A stretch of DNA of 64,000 nt from an uncultured Erysipelotrichaceae bacterium (GCA_902791935.1 CADAXQ010000004.1:1-64000); one strand, 5' to 3'. Positions 1 through 8,787 are shown, counted from the first letter of the stretch. Numbers and translations: made by a program. Notes: generated from the sequence alone by a model not told the origin.

Positions 1-1122
1 GAGAAGATCGAGGAGGCGATAAACGACCTCATGGACGGCGAGATCGAGGATTTCCTGACCGACGCGCTCAGGGATGAGACCCTCGACGTCAGGAACGGCT
101 ATTACAAGCGCCGTCTGAAGACGAAGTTCGGCTCGATCGAGGTGAAGGTCCCAAGGGACAGGCTCAATTACTTCGAGACCAAGATCATCAAACCGTACAA
201 GCAAACCTGCGAGGACGTCGAATTCATCGTCCAATCGCTTTACCTCAAGGGCATGTCCCAGAACGAGATAGTCGATTACCTCGACAAGACGATCGGCCTG
301 TCGATGTCCCGCGAGACCATAGGCAGAACCGTCAGGAAGATACTTTCCACCGCGCTCGAATTCAAAAAGCGCAGGCTTCCCAAATGCGTGGTCATCTTCA
401 TGGACGGCACCTACGTTCCGCTTAAGCGGAAATACGCGAGGATAGGCGGGTGCGTCACCGACGAATGCATCGAGGTCGTCATGGGGGTCACCGCCTCCGG
501 CCATAAGGAGATACTGGATTTCGTCACCGTCCCGAACGAAGGCGCGCATTCCTGGAAAGACTTCCTTTTCGAGCTCAAGGAAAGGGGCGTCGGAGACCCT
601 AAGATCTTCGTCACGGACGGTCTCCAAGGGATGCCGGAAGCAATCGCCGCCGCCTTTCCGAACGCCACTCACCAAAGGTGCCTCGTCCATATCCAAAGAA
701 ACATCGCGCAAGCCGTCAGGGTCAAGGACCGGGCCGAGATCTGCGGCGATTTCCGCGAGGCCTACACCCAGGAAACGGAGGATGAAACCAAGGCGAAGTT
801 CGACGAATTCACCAAGAAATGGGGAGTCACGTACCCCCATTTGATCAAAAAGGTCATGGAGACGCAGGGGCTGTTCACGTATCTGGGTTTTCCAAAGGCG
901 ATGTGGCAGTCGATACGGACGAGCAACGCGATAGAGTCGTTCAACTCGGATCTGCAGCGATACTCGAACCATAGGATCCTGTTCAACAGCGAGGCGAATC
1001 AGATGATCGTCCTCACCAGCTGCATCGCCGATTACAACAACACCTGCAAAAAGAAGAAGGAGAAATACATTCAGGAATTGACGGAAGAGGAAAGAGCGAC
1101 ATTAGGCTTCGACATATTGTAG
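1..1122 (+). CDS. IS256-family (mutator-type) transposase, 5' end outside window
   Basis: DDE transposase of the IS256/mutator group, which moves its insertion sequence by cut/copy-and-paste. The reading frame is open to base 1, so the N-terminus is missing; the ATG at 31 is probably internal. Family signatures visible: the first Asp in VIFMDGTYVPL, the second in VTDGLQGMPEAI followed by the HQRCLVHIQRN block, and the Glu in SNAIESFN near the C-terminus. Codons are markedly G/C-ending, unlike most later genes, which suggests recent transfer. The frame is intact to its stop, so the element may be functional if the upstream part is complete. A candidate right terminal end follows at about 1147-1174. 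Confidence 0.92.
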   Translation, partial: EKIEEAINDLMDGEIEDFLTDALRDETLDVRNGYYKRRLKTKFGSIEVKVPRDRLNYFETKIIKPYKQTCEDVEFIVQSLYLKGMSQNEIVDYLDKTIGLSMSRETIGRTVRKILSTALEFKKRRLPKCVVIFMDGTYVPLKRKYARIGGCVTDECIEVVMGVTASGHKEILDFVTVPNEGAHSWKDFLFELKERGVGDPKIFVTDGLQGMPEAIAAAFPNATHQRCLVHIQRNIAQAVRVKDRAEICGDFREAYTQETEDETKAKFDEFTKKWGVTYPHLIKKVMETQGLFTYLGFPKAMWQSIRTSNAIESFNSDLQRYSNHRILFNSEANQMIVLTSCIADYNNTCKKKKEKYIQELTEEERATLGFDIL

Positions 1123-1146
1123 AGGCCAAGGGTGGGCGCGGAATCA

Positions 1147-1174
1147 AAAACACAAACTTTCTTGCAACTCTCTA
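1147..1174. repeat. Candidate right terminal inverted repeat of the IS256-type element
   Basis: The segment containing CACAAACTTTCTTGCAACTC, starting 25 bases after the transposase stop, resembles terminal inverted repeats of IS256-family elements (A-rich, then a CTTG-like core, ending CTC). The left end lies outside the window, so this cannot be confirmed by pairing the two ends. Confidence 0.4.
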
Positions 1175-1181
1175 CATGTAT

Positions 1182-1237
1182 AAAACATTTTGTATTTTTG
1201 GGGAAAATATGCAAAAAACATTTTGTATTTTTGGGGA
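1182..1237. repeat. Two 23-bp direct repeats upstream of the ATPase gene
   Basis: The 23-bp sequence beginning AAAACATTTTGTATTTTTGG occurs at 1182-1204 and again at 1215-1237, a 33-bp period (about three helical turns). It lies about 65 bases before the probable start of the AAA/DUF4143 gene, in its likely promoter region. An operator pair for a repressor or self-regulator is the simplest reading; it could also be a relic of insertion. Confidence 0.6.
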
Positions 1238-1302
1238 ATTTAGCTAATTAAAATATTGAATTCGATGTTATTGTGCGGTATAAAAATTCCAGGAGGACGA
1301 AA

Positions 1303-2628
1303 ATGATATTTAAACGTAAAATCTATAAGCAATTTTTAGAGTGGAAAGAAAATTGGGCAGGGAAAAGAGCTTTGCTTGTACAAGGAGCTAGACGTATCGG
1401 AAAGTCTACCATCGTGGAAGAGTTCGCTAAAAATGAGTATGAATCTTATATTCTAATTAATTTTCAGACAGATCTTAGCAAAGTGGAGCAACTTTTTAAG
1501 AACGACATTTCCGATCTTGATGCTTTTTTTAGAAACCTAACATTGCTATACGGGAAAAGGCTGATCGAACGTAAATCTTTGATCATATTCGATGAAGTTC
1601 AGCTTTTTCCACTTGCAAGGCAATCTATTAAACAGTTGGTTGCTGATGGAAGGTACGATTATATCGAAACAGGATCACTCATTACGTTAAAACAGAACGT
1701 AGAAAATATTTTGATTCCAAGCGAAGAAAAGTCTATCGACATGTATCCACTTGATTTTGAAGAGTTTTTGTGGGCAAGAGGCGATACCATTACAGCGGAC
1801 ATCATTAAAGATTGCTTCCACAATTTGGAACCACTAGGGCAAACGGCGCATCGAAAAATCTTAAAGGATTTTATGTTGTATGTTACTGTTGGCGGAATGC
1901 CGCAAGCGATTGCAGAACTTATGGAATCTAACGATTTCTCACGCGTGGACGAAGTAAAACGAGATATTCTGAAACTGTATCGAGATGATTTGAAAAAGTT
2001 GGATTTGAAATATCATTTTTCAACTTCCCTGATATTAGACGCCGTTCCTTCAGAATTATCTACGCAAAGTAAGTTGTTCCGCTCTGTGACGATTGGAAAA
2101 AACAGCCGCGCATCGAAAATATATAGTTCGTATGAAGCAATCAAAGATTCTATGGTTGTCAACATTGCGAATAATTGTACCGATCCAAGCGTTGGACTCA
2201 ATCGGACGAAAGATTATGCGACTCAAAAGATTTATATGGGCGATACAGGACTTTTAGTAACGTCTATTTTTGCCGATTCCAAATTGCCCATAGAAGATTC
2301 GATTTACAAGCAGTTAATCGTGGATAAACTCGGCGTCAATATGGGCATGGTGATGGAAAATGCTGTCGCGCAGGCACTGGTTTGCTCCGGGCATGAGTTG
2401 TTTTTCCATCGGTTTGATCGCTATGAAATAGATTTTTTGCTTACGTCTGGAAAAAAACTGTTGCCTATCGAGGTTAAATCATCATCGTATAGCACGCATA
2501 AGTCGTTAGATAAATTTCAAGATAAATATTCTGACAGGGTTAAAAACTCTTACGTTATATACAGTAAAGACGTGAAAAGAGAAGGAAACACAACATATAT
2601 TCCTTTTTATATGACGATGTTTTTGTGA
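1303..2628 (+). CDS. AAA family ATPase with DUF4143 C-terminal domain
   Basis: Predicted ATP-binding protein of the AAA_14/DUF4143 type, a widespread accessory family of unsettled function. Near the N-terminus a Walker A variant GARRIGKST follows LLVQ; Walker B is LIIFDEVQLFP. The C-terminal part (FHRFDRYEIDFLLTSGKKLLPIEVKSS) has the D...E-x-K spacing of a restriction-like nuclease fold typical of DUF4143. An in-frame GTG exists at 1273, but AGGAGG at 1291-1296 sits 6 bases before the ATG at 1303, so I choose 1303 (441 aa). The gene is AT-richer than the neighbouring transposase. A tandem 23-bp repeat precedes it. Confidence 0.85.
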   Translation: MIFKRKIYKQFLEWKENWAGKRALLVQGARRIGKSTIVEEFAKNEYESYILINFQTDLSKVEQLFKNDISDLDAFFRNLTLLYGKRLIERKSLIIFDEVQLFPLARQSIKQLVADGRYDYIETGSLITLKQNVENILIPSEEKSIDMYPLDFEEFLWARGDTITADIIKDCFHNLEPLGQTAHRKILKDFMLYVTVGGMPQAIAELMESNDFSRVDEVKRDILKLYRDDLKKLDLKYHFSTSLILDAVPSELSTQSKLFRSVTIGKNSRASKIYSSYEAIKDSMVVNIANNCTDPSVGLNRTKDYATQKIYMGDTGLLVTSIFADSKLPIEDSIYKQLIVDKLGVNMGMVMENAVAQALVCSGHELFFHRFDRYEIDFLLTSGKKLLPIEVKSSSYSTHKSLDKFQDKYSDRVKNSYVIYSKDVKREGNTTYIPFYMTMFL

Positions 2629-2941
2629 CGCGGATGGCGAACGACCATGAGACGATAGATTAGTGGCCAGGCGAACTAAGGATTTATTTTGCCAGACTGA
2701 GCTACAAATTTTAGGCCATACATTATATAGATTATGGTATCGTCCTCTCATTGAAATAGTGCTGTTGCGTAGTATAACGAAATCCCTTAAACTACGGAAA
2801 AGAATGTGCGTTGACTACCACAAGCATTCTACGGATTCATTTTGAATCTTGCAGATGATTTTATGGTTTTGTTTCGATTGTCATCGGCCCCGTTACTGGA
2901 CATTAACGAATGCACGGCATCTAACGACTAGGAGAAATGAG
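2629..2941. other. Intergenic stretch without a recognisable gene
   Basis: About 310 bases between the ATPase and the first lipoprotein. Short open frames on both strands have no ribosome-binding site and no recognisable protein pattern. I see no strong hairpin terminator or tRNA. Only the Shine-Dalgarno AGGAGA at about 2930 belongs to the next gene. Confidence 0.5.
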
Positions 2942-3880
2942 ATGAAGAAACGACGCCTATGGATGATTTTGCCGCTTACTCTTTTCGTCGCCTCATGTGC
3001 CGATGAAAGCCATCGATTGCAGAATGAGATTGCAAAACTTCCCTTTTCTGCTGACTATGGCTTCTTCTCTGTGGGCTGTTACCAAGACAAGGACACGAGC
3101 TTTGAGTTCGCACCTTTAGTGGCGAAAGCGTTATCGAAAGAAGGATTCAGGAATCCTGACGTCCGTTCGCACTTGACGCGTTCTTCTTCTTGCGCTTACC
3201 AAAACTCGGTCTACTCTCTTTATCAATTTGACGTAAATGAAGCCATCTACTATGCCGCTGTTAAGATTGACACCACAACGCGAGAAATTGTCGTTTTTGA
3301 TCGATTCCCGGTTCTTTCTTTGGTAGAAAAAGGTCTTGCTAGCAGTTCTTTCTCAAGAGAGGAAATTTATGATTCGAAAGTCAATGAGACTCGAAACAAT
3401 GGCATCTCCTTTGATATCAATTGTTGCGGTTCCCATATCTGTCTGACTTATGGTCCCGTTACACTTGAGAAAGTCTATGAAGGGGTGTCCGAATGGAATT
3501 ATGCATCCAACGAGAAAATCAACGATGAATATTTCATTTTATTAGGATGTTCAGTGTATGATCCTTTTCCTGCTAGCTCATTGTTTATTCAAGACCAAGA
3601 TGGCAACGTATGGGATGTGATTAAAACTCTGAAAGAAACGGAAATTTACAAGCAAATAAAAGAAATTTATCCTGATCCTCAATTCCATTTTAGATATCAT
3701 TACTATATTTTGGACGAAGAGCTTTATATTGAGGCGGAATACGCTCCCTATGTTTTATGGAATGGCAGCGACGATACTACCGCTACAATGATTTTTGAAA
3801 CGGATATAGAAAACCACACATTTGAATATCTAGGGTATCTTCCCGTGGCAGAGATGCTGAGCGGGATTATTAAACGGTGA
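2942..3880 (+). CDS. Putative lipoprotein, paralogue A
   Basis: Secreted lipoprotein of unknown function. The N-terminus MKKRRLWMILPLTLFVASC is a lipoprotein signal peptide with the lipobox ending at Cys19. The mature part is soluble and rich in aromatic and acidic residues. It is clearly related to the next gene: both share EIAKLPFS-DYGF, SFEF-PL, an AYQNS motif, KINDEY, WDV-KTL, and a YILDEELY-EAE block near the C-terminus. An upstream in-frame start (2849) is disfavoured because AGGAGA lies 6-7 bases before the ATG at 2942. I do not recognise the family; a tandem duplication gave the pair. Confidence 0.75.
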   Translation: MKKRRLWMILPLTLFVASCADESHRLQNEIAKLPFSADYGFFSVGCYQDKDTSFEFAPLVAKALSKEGFRNPDVRSHLTRSSSCAYQNSVYSLYQFDVNEAIYYAAVKIDTTTREIVVFDRFPVLSLVEKGLASSSFSREEIYDSKVNETRNNGISFDINCCGSHICLTYGPVTLEKVYEGVSEWNYASNEKINDEYFILLGCSVYDPFPASSLFIQDQDGNVWDVIKTLKETEIYKQIKEIYPDPQFHFRYHYYILDEELYIEAEYAPYVLWNGSDDTTATMIFETDIENHTFEYLGYLPVAEMLSGIIKR

Positions 3881-4037
3881 TGGGCGTCTTGAAAATGTCG
3901 TCCGAAAGAGAAAAAGCAATAGAACGGGATGCGTCGCGCATTTTGTCTCTTAAAAGTTGGACTTAGAACACCACCGTCAACGTCTAGCCGCCGATTTTCA
4001 CAAGCGAGTACCAAGCGATGGAGAAGGAGAATGTGAA

Positions 4038-5024
4038 ATGAGAAAACAACATCTATTTATTATGTTTTTGTCCTTGTTTCTCCTTTCCTCGTGTCGGGAC
4101 GAAAACCGCCTGCGCGAGAAGGAGATCGCCAAGCTCCCTTTCTCGCCGGACTATGGCTTCGCCTCCCAATACGCCTACAAGGACAGCGACTCCAGCTTCG
4201 AATTCAAGCCACTCCTAAGGAAGGCGCTCCTGAAGGAGGGCATGCGTGACCCAGATCTGTATTTGAATGCGTCCCATTCCGTCTGCAAGGCCTATCAGAA
4301 TTCGATGTATTTCTTCTCTAAGGTCATCGATGAGGGGGTACTCTATTACGCCGCGATTAAAATTGACGTTACGTCTTTGGAGACGACCGTCATGGATTTG
4401 TTTTCCGTCCAGTCGTTGAGAGACAAAGGTTTGGTTGCTGATAGAAGTGCTGATACAAGCGAAGACGATTATTTTTCGTCCGATATCATCAACGCTTGGG
4501 ATGAACCAGTTTCTTTTGAACTCGACTTTTCGGGAACGCATCTTCGCTTTACTTATGACCCCATCACTTTGGAAAAGACATATGAAGGAGCGTACGTGAA
4601 AGATCCCACGTACGACGAAGGAAAGATCAATGACGAATATTCTGTCGTGGCCGGGGACACCATATACGACTATTATCATAGCCTTCCTGGAATTCTTAAG
4701 GTGGAAGACAAGGCCGGAAAAGAATGGGATGTGGTAAAAACATTAAGAGAAAGTGACATTTATGCCAAGATAAAAGAGATTTATTCTGACGTTCATCTGG
4801 CCTTGAATTATAGCTATTGTATTTTGGACGAGGAATTGTATTTCGAAGCGGAATTCAACCCCACTTCTGTGGTTATCTTCGACTCGAAGAGTACCGCCAC
4901 GATGGTATTCAAAGCCGATTTGGAACACCAAAGCGTCGAATATTTGGGGTATCTTTCGGTGCAAAACTTGTTAATGGGCATTTATCAGCGGGCGAAATCG
5001 GTATCCGTCATCGCCGAAATTTGA
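4038..5024 (+). CDS. Putative lipoprotein, paralogue B
   Basis: Second member of the tandem lipoprotein pair. Signal peptide MRKQHLFIMFLSLFLLSSC ends at the lipobox Cys. Shared motifs with paralogue A run through the whole length (EIAKLPFSPDYGF, AYQNSMYF, TLEKTYEGAY, KINDEYSV, YCILDEELYFEAEF). The start at 4038 is set by GAAGGAGA at 4023-4030; an earlier in-frame start at 3957 lacks a site. Codon use is mosaic: from about 4090 to 4290 nearly all third positions are G or C, like the transposase at the window start, whereas the remainder is AT-ending. This looks like recombination between divergent alleles. Function unknown. Confidence 0.75.
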   Translation: MRKQHLFIMFLSLFLLSSCRDENRLREKEIAKLPFSPDYGFASQYAYKDSDSSFEFKPLLRKALLKEGMRDPDLYLNASHSVCKAYQNSMYFFSKVIDEGVLYYAAIKIDVTSLETTVMDLFSVQSLRDKGLVADRSADTSEDDYFSSDIINAWDEPVSFELDFSGTHLRFTYDPITLEKTYEGAYVKDPTYDEGKINDEYSVVAGDTIYDYYHSLPGILKVEDKAGKEWDVVKTLRESDIYAKIKEIYSDVHLALNYSYCILDEELYFEAEFNPTSVVIFDSKSTATMVFKADLEHQSVEYLGYLSVQNLLMGIYQRAKSVSVIAEI

Positions 5025-5064
5025 CCATTTTATCTCATCGTTTTAAAATTATCGCACAAGAACC

Positions 5065-5901
5065 ATGAAAAAACCGATTGTTGCCATCATGTACGATTTC
5101 GACTCTACCTTGGCTAAGAGCGACATGCAGAATTTTGGTTTTATTCCCGCTTTGGGGATGACACCGGAAGAATTCTGGCGCAAAACCTCCGATTTTTGTG
5201 AAAAAACCGGAATGGAACGCACGTTAGGATATCTTTACGTCATGAAGAAGTCCTGCGAAGAAAAAGGGATTCGCATGACCCACGAATGGATGAAAGAACA
5301 GGGTGCTGCCATCGAATTCTGGCCTGGGGTCAAAGAGTGGTTCGCCCGTACGAATGAATATGGCAAAGAGCTGGGCCTTCGCATCGAACATTATCTTGTC
5401 TCCAGCGGAAACAAAGAAATCGTTGAAGGCTGTTCCATCGCCAAAGAATTCAAAATCATCTATGGTTGCGAATTTTATTTCGATCCTAAAACCGGGGAAG
5501 CCATTTGGCCTAAACTCGCGATTAACTTCACGCAGAAGACCCAATATTTCTATCGGATATCCAAAGGGGTTTGGGATACGACAGACGACGTTGGGGTCAA
5601 CGAAAAACGCCCTGACCGTCGCATTCCTTATTCCAACATGATTTATATCGGGGATGGGATGACGGATATTCCGGCGATGATTGTCGCCAAAAATAGCGGG
5701 GGCAAGTCCATTGCCGTCTATCCCGCCGGCAATGAAGACAAAGTCCAAGGCCTCTTCCAAGATGGTCGGGTGAATTATGTTTGTCCCGCGGACTATCGGC
5801 CCGGAAAAGAACTCGACAAAGTGATGCGTCTCGTCTTACAAGGCATCGCGATCAACGAGTCGTTAGCCACCCGAGAAAACATGAACAAGACCGTCGACTG
5901 A
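5065..5901 (+). CDS. HAD-superfamily phosphatase
   Basis: Haloacid-dehalogenase-like hydrolase, likely a phosphomonoesterase in the cytoplasm; substrate unknown. Motif I is YDFDSTLAKSD near residue 12 (nucleophile Asp plus acid Asp), motif II is VSSGNKE, and motif IV is YIGDGMTDIPAM. The 278-aa length and the long cap between motifs I and II fit phosphoserine-phosphatase-like HADs. No clear Shine-Dalgarno is visible before the ATG. The gene ends in a strong terminator overlapping its last codons, so it is probably transcribed separately from ispD. Confidence 0.8.
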   Translation: MKKPIVAIMYDFDSTLAKSDMQNFGFIPALGMTPEEFWRKTSDFCEKTGMERTLGYLYVMKKSCEEKGIRMTHEWMKEQGAAIEFWPGVKEWFARTNEYGKELGLRIEHYLVSSGNKEIVEGCSIAKEFKIIYGCEFYFDPKTGEAIWPKLAINFTQKTQYFYRISKGVWDTTDDVGVNEKRPDRRIPYSNMIYIGDGMTDIPAMIVAKNSGGKSIAVYPAGNEDKVQGLFQDGRVNYVCPADYRPGKELDKVMRLVLQGIAINESLATRENMNKTVD

Positions 5902-5916
5902 CGGTCTTGTTTTTTG
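5885..5916 (+). terminator. Rho-independent terminator after HAD phosphatase
   Basis: An 11-bp stem, ACAAGACCGTC (5885-5895) with GACGGTCTTGT (5900-5910), 4-base loop, followed by a run of T. The left arm overlaps the last codons and stop of the HAD gene. Confidence 0.85.
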
Positions 5917-5931
5917 TTACAATAACCCGTG
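5915..5931 (+). promoter_or_regulatory. Extended -10 promoter for ispD, probably leaderless
   Basis: TGTTACAAT (5915-5923) matches an extended -10 (TGn plus TACAAT). The expected transcription start, about 7 bases downstream, falls on the ispD start codon at 5929-5932, and no Shine-Dalgarno precedes it. The mRNA may therefore be leaderless. Confidence 0.45.
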
Positions 5932-6639
5932 ATGAAACGGCATGATTTTTCGCGGATTGCCATCTTATTGTTGGGCGGCAAAGGAACACGCTTAGGTGAA
6001 GACATGCCTAAGCAATATCGCCTGGTGCATGGCATCCCGCTTTTTGGATTTGCTACGAAGACCTTAGTTCATTCCCCTTTGGTGGAAGCCATAGTCTATG
6101 TGGTGCCGAAAGGGGATGAAACGAAAGTTTTATCCTTTTTAAAGGACTTATCGTTAGATCACAAACCTTATTGGATCGTCGAAGGTGGTGCTTCAAGAGA
6201 AGAAAGCTTAAGCCATGCCTTAGCAAAACTAAAAGAGCTAGGAATTCCCGACGATGCCTTATTGCTTTGCCATGATGCGGCGAGGCCAAATCTTACCGAA
6301 TCCATGATTGAAGCGAACTTTCAGACGGCAAGCGCCAATGGGGCAGCGGTGACCGCTATCCCTTCGAAGGATTCTTTGGCTATCTCGAACGATGGCAAAC
6401 ACTTAGCGACCTATTTGCCTCGTTTTGCCGTTTGGCGGCTTCAAACGCCTCAAACGTATCGTTTTTTCTTGATTGAGGAAGCGGTTTTTGCAGCGGATAC
6501 CCGTCTAGAAGACTATACTGATGAAGGGTCATTATTGGTAGCGAAGACCAAAATCGCTCCCGCGATTGTGCTTGGGGACGAATCGAACTACAAAGTGACC
6601 GATGCTTCCGATTGGGAACGCTTTTGCCAAGAAAAATGA
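5932..6639 (+). CDS. ispD: 2-C-methyl-D-erythritol 4-phosphate cytidylyltransferase (IspD-like)
   Basis: Transfers CMP from CTP to methylerythritol phosphate in the MEP isoprenoid pathway, or, in the close relative TarI, to ribitol phosphate. The N-terminal nucleotide-binding loop LLGGKGTRLGEDMPKQY (residues about 13-30), the central HDAARP motif and the TPQTYRF segment are the family signatures. Length (about 235 aa) is standard. Start choice lies between GTG 5929 and ATG 5932; there is no Shine-Dalgarno. The stop overlaps the next ATG, indicating translational coupling with the S1 protein and then pgi. Only one cytidylyltransferase is seen, so IspD is preferred but TarI is possible. Confidence 0.82.
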   Translation: MKRHDFSRIAILLLGGKGTRLGEDMPKQYRLVHGIPLFGFATKTLVHSPLVEAIVYVVPKGDETKVLSFLKDLSLDHKPYWIVEGGASREESLSHALAKLKELGIPDDALLLCHDAARPNLTESMIEANFQTASANGAAVTAIPSKDSLAISNDGKHLATYLPRFAVWRLQTPQTYRFFLIEEAVFAADTRLEDYTDEGSLLVAKTKIAPAIVLGDESNYKVTDASDWERFCQEK

Positions 6640-7004
6640 TGAAACACGCGATGGTTGGTGACATTTTAGAAGGAACCGCAGTGAAGGTATATCCGCGCTA
6701 CGCGATTTTGCTTTTCGATCGCCATGAGACGGGTTTGCTTCACATCAGTGAGGTTTCGCGTAATTTTGTCCATTCCTTGCCCGATATGATTAAAATCGGG
6801 AACCTTTATAAAGTGAAAGTGATCGCGTACGACGAAGCGACAGGCGCGATGCGCGTGTCGTTAAAGCAATTAACGTCCGCCGAACGGAATCGTTCGATCT
6901 CTCATGACCCGGTGCCCGCAGAAGAATGTTCTGCCGAAGCACTCAAAGAACATCTGGCTTCTTGGATTCAAGAAGAAAACGCAAAGGGAGGCAAAGCAAG
7001 ATGA
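6636..7004 (+). CDS. S1 RNA-binding domain protein (GSP13/YugI-like)
   Basis: Small RNA-binding protein with a single S1 domain occupying residues about 5-75: VGDILEGTAVKVYPRYAILLFDRHETGLLHISEVSRNFV, then DMIKIGNLYKVKVIAYDEATGAMRVSLKQL, the typical five-strand OB fold. The short acidic tail ends at the pgi start. Relatives such as YugI/GSP13 associate with ribosomes. Start at ATG 6636 (or 6639) overlaps the ispD stop, and the stop overlaps the pgi ATG by four bases, so the three genes form a coupled operon. Confidence 0.85.
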   Translation: MMKHAMVGDILEGTAVKVYPRYAILLFDRHETGLLHISEVSRNFVHSLPDMIKIGNLYKVKVIAYDEATGAMRVSLKQLTSAERNRSISHDPVPAEECSAEALKEHLASWIQEENAKGGKAR

Positions 7005-8287
7005 TTGTAGAAACAAAGTTGGACCATTTGGTACATCCGGTGGATTTGGCGTCTTATCAAGACCAAGTGAATCAGATTCATGAAGGCTTAATGGCAAAGA
7101 CCGGAAGAGGGAATGATTTCCTTGGCTGGTTAGATTGGCCCGTGAACTACGACAAAGCAGAACTAGCCCAAATCAAAGCAAGCGCTGCGTATGTTCGTGC
7201 CCATTATGACGTATTAGTCGTCTGTGGCATTGGCGGTTCTTATCTTGGGGCACGCGCCGCGATTGAAGCCATTCGGGGTTTGTTCCCGAAAGACAAGATG
7301 CAGATCTTGTTCTTAGGCCAAACGTTTGATCCGACCTATGTCGCCCAATGCTTAGACTACTTAAAAGACAAGAAGTTCGCGATTAACGTTATCTCCAAGA
7401 GTGGCACGACCACCGAAACTTCAGTGGCGTTCCGTCTCCTTCGTGAGATGTTAGAAAAACGTGATGGCGTAGACGCGGCTCGGAAAGCCATCTTTGCGAC
7501 GACCGATGCCAAACGGGGTGCCTTACACGATTTGGCCGTGCAAGAAGGCTATGTGCGTTTTGTGATTCCTGATGACATCGGGGGACGTTATAGCGTGCAA
7601 ACCGCGGTGGGTCTCTTCCCGATTGCCTGCGCTGGCATTGACCCAGAAGCCGTCTTAAATGGATCGGCCAAAGCAAGAGAAGATACGATGGATCCTTCCT
7701 TAGAAAAGAACCAAGCGTATCGTTATGCCGTCGCCAGACGTCATTTGTATCATGAAGTTGGCAAAGACGCGGAGTTCTTTATTACGTATGTGCCATCGTT
7801 TGTGCAACTCGGAGAGTGGTGGAAACAACTCTTTGGCGAAAGCGAAGGTAAAGAAGGGAAGAGCTTGTTGCCCGATAGCGCCACGTTTACCACGGACCTT
7901 CATTCGTTAGGGCAATTTATCCAACAAGGTCATCATTGTTTCTTTGAGACGACGTTACATGTCTTGCATCACGAACAAGATGTGACAGTGCCGCATGATG
8001 AACAAAACTTAGATGGTCTTAATTACTTAGAAGGCAAAGCGTTAAGCGACATCCAAGAGAAAGCATTCGAAGGCACGTTACAAGCCCATACCGAAACCGG
8101 GAAAAACGACAACATCGTCTTAGACTTCGAAGGCATGAACGCGTTTAACCTTGGTTATCTCTTCTATTTCTTCGAGCGAGCGTGCGCGATGAGCGCCTAT
8201 CTCAATGATGTGAACCCCTTCGACCAACCCGGGGTGGAAGTGTATAAGAAGAACATGTTCCATCTCTTAGGGAAGCCAGGATTCTGA
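7001..8287 (+). CDS. pgi: Glucose-6-phosphate isomerase
   Basis: Interconverts glucose 6-phosphate and fructose 6-phosphate in glycolysis. Family signatures visible: GIGGSYLGARAAIEA, the phosphate-binding SKSGTTTET, DDIGGRYSV, and a C-terminal FDQPGVEVYKKNM segment with the conserved Gln and Lys. At 428 aa it is the short Bacillota-type enzyme. AAGGGAGG at 6985-6992 precedes the ATG at 7001; the longer in-frame extension to 6926 overlaps the S1 gene and is rejected. Last gene of the ispD-S1-pgi operon; a terminator follows at 8294. Confidence 0.96.
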   Translation: MIVETKLDHLVHPVDLASYQDQVNQIHEGLMAKTGRGNDFLGWLDWPVNYDKAELAQIKASAAYVRAHYDVLVVCGIGGSYLGARAAIEAIRGLFPKDKMQILFLGQTFDPTYVAQCLDYLKDKKFAINVISKSGTTTETSVAFRLLREMLEKRDGVDAARKAIFATTDAKRGALHDLAVQEGYVRFVIPDDIGGRYSVQTAVGLFPIACAGIDPEAVLNGSAKAREDTMDPSLEKNQAYRYAVARRHLYHEVGKDAEFFITYVPSFVQLGEWWKQLFGESEGKEGKSLLPDSATFTTDLHSLGQFIQQGHHCFFETTLHVLHHEQDVTVPHDEQNLDGLNYLEGKALSDIQEKAFEGTLQAHTETGKNDNIVLDFEGMNAFNLGYLFYFFERACAMSAYLNDVNPFDQPGVEVYKKNMFHLLGKPGF

Positions 8288-8293
8288 GATTCC

Positions 8294-8325
8294 AAAGCCA
8301 GCGCTTCGTGCGGTGGCTTTTTTCT
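8294..8325 (+). terminator. Terminator after pgi
   Basis: Hairpin with outer stem AAAGCCA...TGGCTTT, an inner GCGC/GCG-rich stem, a TTCG loop, and a following T run, seven bases after the pgi stop. Confidence 0.8.
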
Positions 8326-8406
8326 TAGAAAAAACACCGGATTCTTGATTGACGAAGAAAAGTCACGATGATATATTAATAACCGCACGTTTCAGCGAGC
8401 GCCCGT

Positions 8407-8481
8407 GGATGCTTAGCTCAGCGGGAGAGCATCGCCCTTACAAGGCGGGGGTCACAGGTTCGAACCCTGTAGCATCCACCA
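8407..8481 (+). tRNA. tRNA-Val (anticodon TAC)
   Basis: Acceptor GGATGCT pairs with AGCATCC; the D arm TAGCTCAGCGGGAGAGC, anticodon loop CTTACAA (TAC), T arm with GGTTCGAACC and encoded CCA are all present. First of five clustered tRNA genes. Confidence 0.97.
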
Positions 8482-8517
8482 CCTCAAGGAAATTACCTCA
8501 AAACGTGCGAGAACCGT

Positions 8518-8601
8518 GGGCGAATAGCGAAGTGGCCAAACGCGGCTGACTGTAAATCAGCTCCTTCGGGTTCGGTGGTTCAAATCCATCTTCGCCCACC
8601 A
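8518..8601 (+). tRNA. tRNA-Tyr (anticodon GTA)
   Basis: Class II tRNA with a long variable arm. Acceptor GGGCGAA pairs with TTCGCCC; anticodon loop CTGTAAA gives GTA; encoded CCA ends the gene. Confidence 0.96.
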
Positions 8602-8606
8602 TCTAT

Positions 8607-8681
8607 TGGGGTGTAGCCAAGAGGTAAGGCAACAGACTTTGACTCTGTCATACACTGGTCCGATCCCAGTCACCCCAGCCA
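8607..8681 (+). tRNA. tRNA-Gln (anticodon TTG)
   Basis: Acceptor TGGGGTG pairs with CACCCCA, D arm AGCCAAGAGGTAAGGC, anticodon loop CTTTGAC (TTG), encoded CCA. The T:A first pair is typical of tRNA-Gln. Confidence 0.96.
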
Positions 8682-8685
8682 ATTT

Positions 8686-8760
8686 CCTCCGTTAGCTCAG
8701 TGGTAGAGCACTTGACTTTTAATCAAGGGGTCGAGGGTTCAAGTCCCTCACGGGGGACCA
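8686..8760 (+). tRNA. tRNA-Lys (anticodon TTT)
   Basis: Acceptor CCTCCGT pairs with ACGGGGG (one G:T), anticodon loop CTTTTAA gives TTT, T arm GGTTCAAGTCC, encoded CCA. Confidence 0.96.
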
Positions 8761-8787
8761 ACTAGTCCAATTAGTCCCATCCTTCAT

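Noticed and set aside
2663-2845. 60-aa open frame between the ATPase and lipoprotein genes
   Set aside because: No ribosome-binding site, no recognisable pattern.
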